This document shows positions 8,122-17,704 of a DNA stretch of 62,565 bases, piece after piece. A program made the position numbers and the translations under genes. Where the stretch lies: positions 1-62,565 of the forward strand of contig JADJWX010000022.1 of assembly GCA_016716135.1 (NCBI GenBank), written 5' to 3'. The notes under the pieces are model-generated. The model did no database searches. It saw only the letters and a list, made by a program, of their open reading frames with translations, and was not told the origin of the DNA. How positions within the stretch are numbered: position 1 is the first letter of the stretch; each line of letters begins with the position of its first letter. Source of the stretch: Lewinellaceae bacterium. GTDB lineage: Bacteria > Bacteroidota > Bacteroidia > Chitinophagales > Saprospiraceae.

Positions 8122-10092
8122 ATGTGTGGAATTAATGGATTCTGGATGCGCAAACCATTGCAACAGCAAGCTGCGCTGGATATTACCAAAATGACCCATC
8201 GCCTGAAACACCGGGGCCCCGACGGCTTCGGCTACCATCTGGACAACGAGCACGGCCTGGCTATGGGCCATGCCCGGCTATCGATCATCGACCTGGAAAC
8301 CGGCGACCAGCCGCTTTACAGTATGGATAACCAATGCGTGCTGACGGTCAATGGGGAATTTTACGATTATAAACGGCTCCGGACCAACCTGCGGCTGGAA
8401 GGATTTAAATTCAAAACCAAATCCGACAGCGAGATTGCCCTGCCGCTTTTTAAAAAACACGGCCTTGATTTTATATCGCATTTGCGGGGTGAATTCGCCT
8501 TTGCCCTCTTTGACAAAAAAAACATGCGGCTCATTCTGGCGCGCGACCGTTTCGGTATCAAGCCGCTGTTTTATCATATCGGTCGGGAGGGCGTTTTTTA
8601 TGCCTCGGAGATCAAAGCGTTGTTCGCGCACCCGCAGGTTCCGCGCCGATTTTCCAAGGAGGGCATCCTGCACCAGCTGATGCACACCATGGTGCCGGGC
8701 ACCAGTGCTTTTGAAGGGATTCACGCCTTGAAACCCGGGTATATGCTAATTATTCAAAAGCAAAAAAATGGCTTCGACGTGCAGGAAAGGCAATACTGGG
8801 ATATGGATTTCCCCAGAGATGCCGACCGCGACGACACCAAACCCGAAACGTTTCATATTGACCAGGTCAAGGAACAACTTTTAGAGGCGGTAGCCCTGCG
8901 CCTCGAAGCCGATGTGCCGGTCGGGTGCTACCTCTCGGGGGGCATCGACAGTTGTTCGATGTTGGGCCTGGCTTCGTCTATGCAACAGGCGCCGGTCAAG
9001 GCATTCACCATCAGTTTTGACCATGCTGCTTACGACGAATCGGCTATCGCACGGGAAATGGCCAAAGCCACAGGCGCCGATCAGGAAGAAATTTGCCTTT
9101 CGGCAAATGAATTGTACGGACAGAATTACATAAAAACCCTGTACCATGCCGAACGCACTTTTTACAATACCCTGGGCGTCGCCAAATGGTGCATGAGCAA
9201 ACGCGTGAACGCCTGCGGCTATCGCGTTGTGGTCACCGGCGAAGGTTCGGATGAATTGTTTGGCGGCTACCCGGCATTCAAGCGAGACTACCTCCAGCAT
9301 GCCTACGCCGACAATCCGGAGCACTTGAAACAACTGGAAACAACGAACGCTATTTTTAAAGGCGCTATCCTGGCCGAGTCGGCTGTTTCACATCCGGCAC
9401 TCGATGCCGTGTGCGGGTTTACGCCATCCTGGATCCAGTCGTGGATTCAGACCCTGGCACTGGCACGGCCACTCCTGCACGATGACCTTTTGGCGGAGCT
9501 GGAGCATTACGACCCCATTGAGGCTATTGCAAATTCGTTTGACAAAACACAAATAGATGGCCGGCACGTGCTCGATGTTGCACAGTACACCTGGATTAAA
9601 ACCATGCTCGAATGCCAGATTTTAAATTGGGGTGGCGACCGCGTAGACATGGCAAATTCAATGGAAAGTCGCCCGGCATTTCTGGACCATCATGTTGCCC
9701 AGGCAGCAAAAGTGATCCCGCCAAACTTGCGGATAAAGGGAAATGTTGAAAAATGGGTGCTGCGCGAGGCCATGCGCCACATTCTTCCTAAGGCCCTGTA
9801 TGAACGGGAAAAGTTTGCCTTTATGGCGCCGCCGGCACACACCTCCGAGGCAAAGCAGCAAGCCGTACAACTGTTGATCAACCGGTTTTTAACCACGAAA
9901 AAGATTGAAAATGCAGGCATTTTCGACACCCAGCGGCTCAAGCAATTTTTAACCGACTACGAGCAGGACGGCAACCCCGTTTCCCTGGTTCGGAAAGACG
10001 CCTTGCTGAATCATATTCTGGGGCTCCAAATTTTACAGGAACAGTTTATTGAAGCAAAAGAAGCCGAATTGGAAGTAATTCCGGCCCGATGA
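8122..10092 (+). CDS. Asparagine-synthetase-type glutamine-dependent amidotransferase
   Basis: 656 residues, longer than E. coli AsnB (554). The start is ATG 8122 because Cys2 of MCGI must become the N-terminal nucleophile of the class II glutaminase domain (residues 2-200, with RGPDGFGYH and VNGEFYDY). The synthetase domain has the ATP-pyrophosphatase loop LSGGIDSCS (271-279) and GEGSDELFGGYP (373-384). The stretch between these (HAERTFYNTLGVAKWCMSKR) departs from the usual asparagine synthetases, so the amidated carboxylate need not be aspartate; AsnO-type enzymes that amidate peptides are a precedent. Last gene of the operon, 51 bases after the carbamoyltransferase. Confidence 0.85.
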   Translation: MCGINGFWMRKPLQQQAALDITKMTHRLKHRGPDGFGYHLDNEHGLAMGHARLSIIDLETGDQPLYSMDNQCVLTVNGEFYDYKRLRTNLRLEGFKFKTKSDSEIALPLFKKHGLDFISHLRGEFAFALFDKKNMRLILARDRFGIKPLFYHIGREGVFYASEIKALFAHPQVPRRFSKEGILHQLMHTMVPGTSAFEGIHALKPGYMLIIQKQKNGFDVQERQYWDMDFPRDADRDDTKPETFHIDQVKEQLLEAVALRLEADVPVGCYLSGGIDSCSMLGLASSMQQAPVKAFTISFDHAAYDESAIAREMAKATGADQEEICLSANELYGQNYIKTLYHAERTFYNTLGVAKWCMSKRVNACGYRVVVTGEGSDELFGGYPAFKRDYLQHAYADNPEHLKQLETTNAIFKGAILAESAVSHPALDAVCGFTPSWIQSWIQTLALARPLLHDDLLAELEHYDPIEAIANSFDKTQIDGRHVLDVAQYTWIKTMLECQILNWGGDRVDMANSMESRPAFLDHHVAQAAKVIPPNLRIKGNVEKWVLREAMRHILPKALYEREKFAFMAPPAHTSEAKQQAVQLLINRFLTTKKIENAGIFDTQRLKQFLTDYEQDGNPVSLVRKDALLNHILGLQILQEQFIEAKEAELEVIPAR

Positions 10093-10105
10093 TCTTGTCG
10101 CCGGA

Positions 10106-11482
10106 TCAACCCCCGGTTTGAAAACCGACATAAAACCGGCTGCCTTCCCCGAGCTGTGACTCCAGGCGGATATTCCCCTTGTGCAGTTGTACTATCCGGG
10201 CGCATAAGGATAACCCGATGCCGTGACCGCGCACCCGCGAGGATGTCTCGGAGGCCCGGTAGAACGGATCGAAAATTTTCGTCTGCTCTTCGGGGTGTAT
10301 GCCCGGGCCTTTGTCGGCAAAACATATTTCAATGGTGCCATCTTTTGGGAAACCTACGATCACATGCACGGAGTGATCGGGCGAAAACTTGCAGGCGTTG
10401 TCCATGAAATTTAAAAACGCAGTCCGGAGCAATTGGTCATTTCCAAGGATTTGCAATGCACTGTCATCGGTTGGAAACTGGGCGTATTCGATCTGAAACT
10501 GGTAGGTTGGATTGGATTTCAGGAGCTCCGTTTGCGCAGAAAAAATAATTTCATCTACCCGGACCGGTTTAAAAAACGCTCGCTGTTTGTCGATGCCTGA
10601 TTGTGCCAAAACCAGCAAACCGTTCGTCAGTTCCGTTAGTGTACGGGCGTCTTCTACCAGCGACTGCAACACCTTCCGGTACCCGGCTCCGCTGCGTTCC
10701 TTGCTCAGGGTGGCTTGCAGCTGACTGGAAATAGCAGCCAGCGGTGTGCGCAACTCATGCGAAGCATTTGAAACAAACTGCTGTTGAATCGCAAACGCAG
10801 CCTCCAGGCGTTCCAGCATCAGGTTGAAATTTTGGGCCAGTTGGCCGATTTCATCCCGCTGTTCTCCACCGGGTATGCGTTGGTTGAGGCTTCCGGCCGT
10901 AATGCTGGCAACTTCCGCATTCATAATGGCAAGCGGGCGAAGGGCTTGTTGTGCAAATATGCGGCCGGCCAGTATAATAATTCCAATACCCAGAATGAGG
11001 CCCGCGATCAATACTTGCCCCAGATTTTGCAGCTTGCTCCGGCCATACCGGTCAAATGCCGATGCGATGACGACAAATTTCTCCCCCGCCGCAGTATACA
11101 CTATCCCCACGGCCTCCCGGTTATTCACGGTGTATTCCACCCTTTTTTGGGTCCGGACATGGGCGATCAGCGAATCGGAATAGATCAATGGGAAATCATC
11201 CAGGCTGCTGTAGATCATCTCATTTGACTCATTAAAGACCAATAATTTTTCTTCAAATAACTGATGAATGGAATTTTGATCGATAATCCGGAGCAAGTTG
11301 TAGTCAACCTCCTTAACCGTCACCAGCAGCCGCACAGTGGTAATGGCCCGGCTGGCCAGGCGACTGAAAAATTCTTCGCGCCGGTAATTATCGGAAAGCA
11401 GGTAAACAGACAATGAAAACAGCAAAAGAATGCTGGCCACAATGATGGAAAACTGAAGTGTAAGTTTTGCCCGGATATTCAT
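10106..11482 (-). CDS. Sensor histidine kinase (HAMP, HisKA, HATPase)
   Basis: 458 residues. Membrane helices at about 9-30 and 153-173 enclose a periplasmic sensor region of about 120 residues. A HAMP linker follows (RPLAIMNAEVASITAGSLNQRI), then the phospho-acceptor H242 in SNASHELRTPLAA, and an ATP-binding domain with NACKFS (N box), DKGPGI (G1) and GHGIGLSL (G2). It is encoded 31 bases after the response regulator and is its evident partner. Signal unknown; OmpR-family pairs with this architecture often sense envelope or metal stress. Confidence 0.93.
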   Translation of the reverse strand: MNIRAKLTLQFSIIVASILLLFSLSVYLLSDNYRREEFFSRLASRAITTVRLLVTVKEVDYNLLRIIDQNSIHQLFEEKLLVFNESNEMIYSSLDDFPLIYSDSLIAHVRTQKRVEYTVNNREAVGIVYTAAGEKFVVIASAFDRYGRSKLQNLGQVLIAGLILGIGIIILAGRIFAQQALRPLAIMNAEVASITAGSLNQRIPGGEQRDEIGQLAQNFNLMLERLEAAFAIQQQFVSNASHELRTPLAAISSQLQATLSKERSGAGYRKVLQSLVEDARTLTELTNGLLVLAQSGIDKQRAFFKPVRVDEIIFSAQTELLKSNPTYQFQIEYAQFPTDDSALQILGNDQLLRTAFLNFMDNACKFSPDHSVHVIVGFPKDGTIEICFADKGPGIHPEEQTKIFDPFYRASETSSRVRGHGIGLSLCARIVQLHKGNIRLESQLGEGSRFYVGFQTGG

Positions 11483-11513
11483 GGAAGTCTGCGCAGCTTT
11501 GCCCCGACACCGG

Positions 11514-12206
11514 TCAGAGGACTTTTAGATAATACCCCATACCCTGTTTGGTGTGGATCAGTTTGGGCTCGAAATTGCGATCAACCTTTCGGCGTAAAAA
11601 GTTGATGTAAACATCTACCACATTGGTGCCGGTATCAAAATTAATATCCCAAACCTTTTCGGCAATTTCACTGCGCGAACTCACCCTGCCGTTCCGACGC
11701 ACCAGGTATTCCAACAGCGCGAATTCCTTCGCTGTAAGTTCAATTTCCTGGCCCGAACGTTTGACCGTTTTAAATGCCGTATTTATTTCAAGATCGGCCA
11801 CTTTCAGAAGCTCTTCATCCAGGCTTTCCCAATCCGGCGCCTGCCGCTTCAACTGTGCGCGGATACGTACCAGCAATTCGCGTAAGTCAACGGGTTTAAC
11901 AAGGTAATCATCGGCGCCAAGGTCAAAGCCGGTTAGCTTTTGCTCCACCGTCCCGCGCGCCGACAAGATTATAATCGGCACTTTCGGGTGGCGTTCCCGG
12001 ATGCTTTTACACACCTCGTAGCCATCCACAAAAGGCAGATTCAGATCGAGCAGAATGAGATCGTAAACCTGCGAAAGGCCCATGTGCCTGCCTACGGCGC
12101 CATCCGGCGCAATATCAACCAGATAGTTTTGCTCCTGCAGCCACTCCCGCACCGACGCCGCAACTTTTGGCTCGTCTTCCACAAGTAAAATCCGGCTTTG
12201 TTTCAT
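11514..12206 (-). CDS. OmpR/PhoB-family response regulator
   Basis: 230 residues from the ATG at 12206 (MKQSRILLVEDEP); a start at 12236 would overlap the biotin carboxylase gene. Receiver domain with acidic pocket VEDEP, phospho-acceptor D54 in LILLDLNLPFVDG and switch lysine in YLVKPVDL. The C-terminal winged helix (ELTAKEFALLEYLVRRNGR, VDVYINFLRRKVD, GMGYYL) is of the OmpR class. It lies eight bases after accC and 31 before the kinase, all on the minus strand. Confidence 0.94.
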   Translation of the reverse strand: MKQSRILLVEDEPKVAASVREWLQEQNYLVDIAPDGAVGRHMGLSQVYDLILLDLNLPFVDGYEVCKSIRERHPKVPIIILSARGTVEQKLTGFDLGADDYLVKPVDLRELLVRIRAQLKRQAPDWESLDEELLKVADLEINTAFKTVKRSGQEIELTAKEFALLEYLVRRNGRVSSRSEIAEKVWDINFDTGTNVVDVYINFLRRKVDRNFEPKLIHTKQGMGYYLKVL

Positions 12207-12214
12207 ACGCGTTG

Positions 12215-13688
12215 TTATTTGGTTCGGGTTGGCCATCTGCTGGCAACTTGTTTGGCCACCCGCAAGTTTCGCTTTTGTGACAAATGCAAATGCAGGGCCA
12301 GTTTTGCAGCCACCGCCGCGCCGGCCTGGCGGTTTTCCAGCAGCAACTCCGGGGTGTAATAGTGTTTGATAAAATTTGTATCAAAGTCCGCAGAATTGAA
12401 GGCCGGGTGGTCCATCACAAAACGCCCGAACGGCAAAGTCGTCGACACGCCTTCCACTTCGTAATCCGCAATGGCCGCTTTCATTTTTTGGATCGCCTCG
12501 GCCCGCGTGGCGCCGTGCACCACCAGTTTAGCCAGTAGCGGGTCGTAAAAAATCGGCACCTCCATGCCTTCCGAATACCCATCATCCACCCGGATACCCG
12601 CACCGCTAGGGATGCGATAGCGATCGAGCCTGCCGACCGACGGAAGAAAGTCGTTCAACGGATCTTCGGCGCACACCCTCAACTCGATGGCATGTCCGTC
12701 AATTTGCAAATCCGACTGCTCCAGGCTCAACGGCTCTCCCCGGGCTATTCGGATCTGCCATTTCAACCAGATCAAGTCCGGTAATAAATTCCGTAACCGG
12801 GTGTTCCACCTGCAGGCGGGTGTTCATTTCGAGGAAATAAAAATTCAAATCGGCATCTACCAAAAATTCAACGGTGCCCGCCCCTACATAATCACAGGCT
12901 TTGGCAACCCGCACGGCAGCTTCGCCCATGGCTTGGCGCATGGCAGGCGAAACAATTGCCGAGGGGGCTTCCTCGACCACTTTTTGGTGTCGCCGCTGGA
13001 TGGAGCACTCCCGTTCGAAGAGATACAGCACCTTGCCGTGTGCATCGCCGAGCACCTGAATTTCGATGTGCCGGGGCGCCGTCACGAATTTCTCGATAAA
13101 CACGGCGCCATCGCCAAAGGCCGAAACGGCTTCCGAAACAGCGCGCTCCATCTGCGTTTGCAAGTCCGCTTCCCGTTCGACTACGCGCATGCCCTTGCCG
13201 CCGCCGCCGGCACTGGCTTTGATCAGGACCGGGTAGCCCACTTTTTTACCGATAGCCTTGGCCATTTCAATATCGGTGATGGCCTCCTCGATGCCGGGCA
13301 CCATGGGCACGTTGAATTTTTTAGCCGCTTCCTTAGCCGCCAGTTTACTGCCCATCATTTCAATGCTGTTCGGGTTGGGACCGATAAATACGATACCCGC
13401 CGCCTGTACTTTTCTTGCAAAGTCGGCATTTTCACTCAAAAAACCGTAGCCCGGATGTATGCCTTCGGCGCCCGTCTTTTTTGCCGTTTCCAATATTTTG
13501 TCGGCGAGCAAATAACTCTGCGCAGAGGGCGCCGGACCGATACACACTGCTTCGTCGGCAAAACGCACATGCGGCGCGTGCCGGTCGGCTTCTGAGTAAA
13601 CGGCAACGGTTTGAATGCCCATCCGGTGGGCAGTACGCATAACGCGCAGGGCAATTTCACCTCGATTAGCTACAAGAATTTTTTTCAT
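12215..13688 (-). pseudogene. accC: Acetyl-CoA carboxylase, biotin carboxylase subunit (frameshifted)
   Basis: The N-terminal reading frame (from 13688) is a full match to AccC: KILVANRGEIALRVMRTA, IHPGYGFLSENADFA, the glycine-rich ATP loop KASAGGGGKGMRVV, ERECSIQRRHQKV and FLEMNTRLQVEHPVTE. It leaves frame after TGLDLVE; the rest of the carboxylase (WQIRIARGEPL ... FYDPLLAKLVVHG) continues in the next frame to 12215. Removing one A from the AAA run complementary to 12761-12763 restores one protein of about 490 residues. As AccC is normally essential for fatty-acid synthesis, a sequencing error or a second copy elsewhere is more likely than a dead gene. No biotinyl domain is present. Confidence 0.88.
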
Positions 13689-13716
13689 GAATTGTGTATG
13701 TACGGGTTAATGAACT

Positions 13717-14541
13717 TTACCGTGCCGTGCAAATTTGCCGGATAAGTTCCTGAAAAAGTAAACGGGTATTGGCAGAACCCAAGGGTCGCCCGGCAAAATT
13801 GCGCACCGGAACAATACCCCGGATAGCATTGGAAAGAAAAATTTCATCGGCCTGCTCCAAGGTAGCGAAAGTAGCGGGTTTCTCCAGAACAACATAACCT
13901 GCCGCCGCCGCCAGTTCGATCAGAAAATGCCGCATCACGCCTGCCACGCACCCCTCCGAAAGCGGCACGGTAAACAGGCTGGCATGCTCCCACCAGAAAA
14001 CATTGCTGGAGCCGGCTTCACAAATCCGTTCGGCAGTATTCAAAAGCAGAACTTCATCCCAGCCCTTTGCAGCGGCTTGCCGGGAAGCAAGTACATAGCG
14101 CAACGCGCTCATGGTTTTACAGTTCGACACAGAATCCACCGGCAACCGCAAACCTGCCGCCATACCCAGTAAAATTGGCGACCAACTAAAACAAGACTGC
14201 TCCAATGGCGCCGTTTCGATCAAAAAATTTGCCTGGTCATCCGATGGCCGGTAGAAACCACCGGATTCCCGCCAAACGGACAACCGGACGCGGGCATTTG
14301 CGGGGGCTATTTTCAAAATTGCCTCCGTAAAAAATGACGCATTCCAGTCCGCAGGAAACTGAAGGCCCAGCAATTGACTGCTTTCCGACAAGCGCTGCCA
14401 GTGCCGGTCGAACAACGGTATGCGGCCGTTGAACACCCGGATTGTTTCGAAAAGACCATCACCGTAATTCAGTGCGCGTTGCACCTGTGCCAATTCGGTT
14501 GGCATTTGGTTGAGGACCGTTCCATTGAAATTTATCGGCAT
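13717..14541 (-). CDS. PLP-dependent class IV aminotransferase / aminodeoxychorismate lyase-like
   Basis: 274 residues from the ATG at 14541 (MPINFNGT); an upstream ATG at 14583 is possible but adds a non-conserved stretch. Fold-type IV signatures: RALNYGDGLFETIRVFNG with the usual FDRHWQRL, the Schiff-base lysine in NCKTMSALRYVLA, EVLLLNTAERICEAGSSNVFWW, and LSEGCVAGVMR. Members are branched-chain or D-amino-acid aminotransferases and PabC, which makes 4-aminobenzoate for folate. Spacing and length fit PabC best, but the sequence alone does not settle it. Confidence 0.78.
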   Translation of the reverse strand: MPINFNGTVLNQMPTELAQVQRALNYGDGLFETIRVFNGRIPLFDRHWQRLSESSQLLGLQFPADWNASFFTEAILKIAPANARVRLSVWRESGGFYRPSDDQANFLIETAPLEQSCFSWSPILLGMAAGLRLPVDSVSNCKTMSALRYVLASRQAAAKGWDEVLLLNTAERICEAGSSNVFWWEHASLFTVPLSEGCVAGVMRHFLIELAAAAGYVVLEKPATFATLEQADEIFLSNAIRGIVPVRNFAGRPLGSANTRLLFQELIRQICTAR

Positions 14542-14591
14542 CCTGCGCGGTTGTTTTGCAGGCAAAATAGGAAAAAAGCGCAACGGTAGGC

Positions 14592-15749
14592 TTACTGCGT
14601 TTCTACCGCTCCAGGCTGCCCGGTGGCGCTATCGTCGGTTCGGGCATGGCTTTTCCGGAAAGCAGTGGGCGTCATGCCGGTCAGGCGTTTGAAGGCATTA
14701 TTAAACGAAACCTTGTTGTTGAAACCAACGGCATAAGCCACCTCAATCACATGCAAATCACTGCGGCTGGTTTCTGCCAGCAAGCGCTTGGCGTCTTCAA
14801 TACGAAGTTGATTGATATATTCGAAAAAACTGAGCCCGATTTGCTCGTTGATGATCTGGGAAACATGGTGTTTGCTTGCCTCCAGGCTGCTCGCCAGGCC
14901 ATCCAGGTTCAATTCCGGATTCCGGTACAATTGCTCCTGAGCCATCAGGTCAGTGAGCTTTTTTAGCAGGGAACGACCTGCCTCCTCGGTCAGACTGCTG
15001 TTTTTATACTTTACCGGCGCACCGGGTTCCGTGAAATCAAACCCGTCGAAAACAGCGGGCTGGACGTACCCGGCATAAGCAATCATGTAGATGAAGGCGG
15101 TCATGGTTGCCGAAATGTGATAGTCCCAGGCAAGCGAAAAAAACGGAAACCGGACCAACACAAAATAGGCGGTGTAAGCCAGCAAAAATCCCAGGTAAAA
15201 ACCATTGATCAATCTCGCCCACCGAGCTGTTTTGCCGACCCCCGGTTGTTGCTGCAAATACCAGCCATTCCAAACGGCATAAGCTGCCAAATGGGCCACC
15301 CGCGTCCATACCAGTAGCCGGAGTACATCTCTGCTGATCGGGAATCCTGTTTGGCCCAGGGTGATTGCCTGTTTGGCGGCAGCATCCAGTGTCAACCAGG
15401 GCAGATAAAGCATGGTGGCTATGCAGAAGGGAAGCAGGTGCCAGACATCCCGCCTGCTCAGCGCCCGCTGCTCGTAAATCGTACGCAGGTACAGGTAAAC
15501 CAGCGGGCCAAAAAGAAAGGGGAATTGTGCGCTCAGATTGGCCAAATGCATAAAACTGTAAATATAGCCGGTCCAGTACAGCACATATTCGAAAAGGGTG
15601 AAACTGAACAACAACAACAGCGCCGCCAAAAGCCGGTTGGCCGGCCGCCAGCCGCGCTTACGCACCAACAATACAAATGCTACAAAGGCGCCCTGTACAG
15701 CGGCGATCAAAAACACAATGGTCCAAGTGGAAAATGAAGGATCGGGCAT
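14592..15749 (-). CDS. Seven-helix membrane AraC-family regulator
   Basis: 385 residues. Residues 1-245 hold about seven hydrophobic helices; the C-terminal 100 residues are an AraC HTH (LNLDGLASSLEASKHHVSQIIN, EYINQLRIEDAKRLL, VIEVAYAVGFNNKVSFNNAFKRLTGMTPTAFR). This 7TM-plus-AraC architecture is common in Bacteroidota and places DNA binding at the inner membrane. Ligand and targets unknown. It ends 50 bases before the start of the aminotransferase gene (14541) and may be co-transcribed with it. Confidence 0.88.
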   Translation of the reverse strand: MPDPSFSTWTIVFLIAAVQGAFVAFVLLVRKRGWRPANRLLAALLLLFSFTLFEYVLYWTGYIYSFMHLANLSAQFPFLFGPLVYLYLRTIYEQRALSRRDVWHLLPFCIATMLYLPWLTLDAAAKQAITLGQTGFPISRDVLRLLVWTRVAHLAAYAVWNGWYLQQQPGVGKTARWARLINGFYLGFLLAYTAYFVLVRFPFFSLAWDYHISATMTAFIYMIAYAGYVQPAVFDGFDFTEPGAPVKYKNSSLTEEAGRSLLKKLTDLMAQEQLYRNPELNLDGLASSLEASKHHVSQIINEQIGLSFFEYINQLRIEDAKRLLAETSRSDLHVIEVAYAVGFNNKVSFNNAFKRLTGMTPTAFRKSHARTDDSATGQPGAVETQ

Positions 15750-15883
15750 AGCTCAAAAATAGTCCGGGTTCCGTACCCGCCGCAGTGGACTTCCGGAAGA
15801 AAATGGTAAATATTATCGGAGTTGACTTTTTCAGGCTGCCAAAATTGGAAATTTGAAAGCAACACACACCAAACACATAACAC

Positions 15884-17620
15884 ATGAAACATTTCTGGAT
15901 CTTTTTACTGTTGGCGCCGGTAACACTTGCCTGCCAGCCGACCTTCACCAAAGTGACCGACCCCGCTAACCCTGCCGTCACCTTCATCAACAGCACCGCG
16001 CCGTACAAGGGCACTTCCTGGATCGACCTGAATGACGACAACCTTCCCGACCTGTTTGTTTGCCCCAAATCCTTGTTCCGCAACGATGGGAACGGACAGT
16101 TCACCCAACTGCCAGACCTCAATGGCGCAACTGCCGGGCAGGGCGCTGCCGGAGCCAGTTGGGGCGACGTCGACAATGATGGATACCCCGATTGCATTAC
16201 AGCCAGCCTGGTTTCAGGGTATCACCGAAATAATGGCGACCAAACCTTTGCGCTTGAAAGCAGTAATCTCCCCGGTATGGAAAATTATCCCGCCTGGGAC
16301 TGTGCACTGGCAGACGTGGACAACAACGGGCGGCTCGACCTGCTTTTTGTGCATGCAAACGGTTTTCACAACCCGGGACCGTTTTCATGCCGGATGTACC
16401 GGCAGCAGCATGACGGCTCCTTCAACCTGGTCAGCGGATACGAATTCACGAATCAACTGGCGCCGTACACGATTCCCACATGGGCCGACTATGATCTTGA
16501 CGGCGACATGGACCTGTTTATCGGCGCCGGCCCGGCAGGCACACCGGGTCCGGATTTTTGCTACAAAAATTTGCTCAAGGAGAATGGCACGTTTAGCCTG
16601 CAACGCCTGACAGCCACCCCGTTCAATGTGTTTCAGGATGGGCAAACCTATAACTTTATTGATTTTGACAACGATGGTGATCTGGATATCTGCCTCACCA
16701 ATTACAACGGGGCAAGCAACCGGTTTTGGCGCAATAACAACGGAAGTTATACCGCCATGAACACACCATTCACCACGCAAAGCGGTCACCTTGCAAATGT
16801 TTGGGGAGATTTGGACAATGACGGCGACCTGGATGTGCTCATCACTTCCGATGCTGCGCCTACCGTCCGCCTGTTCCGAAACAACGGAAACGGAACGTTT
16901 AATTCGGGTACTACCGCCGGGAGCAGCACGGGGAATATTTGCGGGGTGGCCTTGGCCGATTACGACAACGACGGCGACCTGGATTTTTACACCAACGGCG
17001 GCGGCGGCGGGCGCGCTTTATTCCGCAATGACAGCCCTCCGCCAAACGGGAACTGGGCGGCTTTCAAACTTTACGGTGTGCAGAGCAACCGGTCGGCTAT
17101 CGGCGCAGTTTTGCGATTGAAGGCAGTATTGAACGGGCAACCGACCTGGCAAATCCGGCACGTCCAGGCGCACAATTCATTTCAGAGCCAGAATGAACTC
17201 CGGCAACATTTTGGTTTAGCCGATGCTACCGCAATCGACTCCCTGGAGGTGCGCTGGCCCTCCGGGCTGGTTGAAGTTTTTGCCGGCTTGGCAGGAAACA
17301 GTTTCTATAAAATCGTGGAAGGTCAGGGGATCAGTGTGTTGACCGGTGTGCAAAGCCCCGAAAACAGTCCGCTGGTTTCAGTATACCCCAACCCGGTAAG
17401 CGATCAGGGCTGTCGCGTCAAAACGGAAGACGGAAATGCATCGATTGCCGCGATCCAGCTGTTTGATGCCTCCGGGAGGCTGGTGCCGCTCCGGACCAAC
17501 CGGGTAGACAATACCTCCTGGCACCTACTGTTCGATAACACACTTGCTCCGGGGAGTTACTTTGTCCGGGTGGTTTTTGAGGATTATTCGACACGCACCA
17601 GTGTGATTTACAAACATTAA
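15884..17620 (+). CDS. Secreted FG-GAP/VCBS-repeat (CRTAC1-like) protein with T9SS tail
   Basis: 578 residues with an N-terminal signal peptide (MKHFWIFLLLAPVTLA, then Cys: possibly a lipoprotein). At least six FG-GAP/VCBS repeats carry calcium-type loops (DLNDDNLPDLFV, DVDNDGYPDC, DFDNDGDLDIC, DLDNDGDLDVL, DYDNDGDLDFY), predicting an integrin-alpha-like beta-propeller. An ASPIC/UnbV region follows (QVRH-type IRHVQAHNSFQSQNE ... LEVRWPSG). The last 90 residues (VYPNPVSDQG ... LAPGSYFVRVVFE) are a Por-type T9SS sorting domain, so export through the type IX system and surface attachment are expected. Ligand unknown. Confidence 0.88.
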   Translation: MKHFWIFLLLAPVTLACQPTFTKVTDPANPAVTFINSTAPYKGTSWIDLNDDNLPDLFVCPKSLFRNDGNGQFTQLPDLNGATAGQGAAGASWGDVDNDGYPDCITASLVSGYHRNNGDQTFALESSNLPGMENYPAWDCALADVDNNGRLDLLFVHANGFHNPGPFSCRMYRQQHDGSFNLVSGYEFTNQLAPYTIPTWADYDLDGDMDLFIGAGPAGTPGPDFCYKNLLKENGTFSLQRLTATPFNVFQDGQTYNFIDFDNDGDLDICLTNYNGASNRFWRNNNGSYTAMNTPFTTQSGHLANVWGDLDNDGDLDVLITSDAAPTVRLFRNNGNGTFNSGTTAGSSTGNICGVALADYDNDGDLDFYTNGGGGGRALFRNDSPPPNGNWAAFKLYGVQSNRSAIGAVLRLKAVLNGQPTWQIRHVQAHNSFQSQNELRQHFGLADATAIDSLEVRWPSGLVEVFAGLAGNSFYKIVEGQGISVLTGVQSPENSPLVSVYPNPVSDQGCRVKTEDGNASIAAIQLFDASGRLVPLRTNRVDNTSWHLLFDNTLAPGSYFVRVVFEDYSTRTSVIYKH

Positions 17621-17644
17621 TTGGGCTATGAAAACAAGCTTTGT

Positions 17645-17699
17645 CCATTTGTGTGCCATGTTTTTCTTTCAAAAAGAAACACACTGGCCGCACAAATGG
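17645..17699. terminator. Inverted repeat between convergent genes
   Basis: CCATTTGTG (17645-17653) pairs with CACAAATGG (17691-17699), with an inner stem TTTCTTT/AAAGAAA. It fills the gap between convergent genes and is probably a bidirectional terminator, though the stem is interrupted. Confidence 0.5.
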
Positions 17700-17704
17700 G
17701 CGGG

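Noticed and set aside
6976..10092. The operon as ordinary pyrimidine and asparagine synthesis (pyrB plus asnB)
   Set aside because: Aspartate-contact residues of PyrB are replaced, no other pyr gene is near, and both genes are coupled to a sodium symporter and a MarR regulator.
17645..17699. The inverted repeat as a member of the 33-bp palindrome family
   Set aside because: Its arms share no sequence with the two palindromes at 29928 and 37127; it is treated as a simple terminator.
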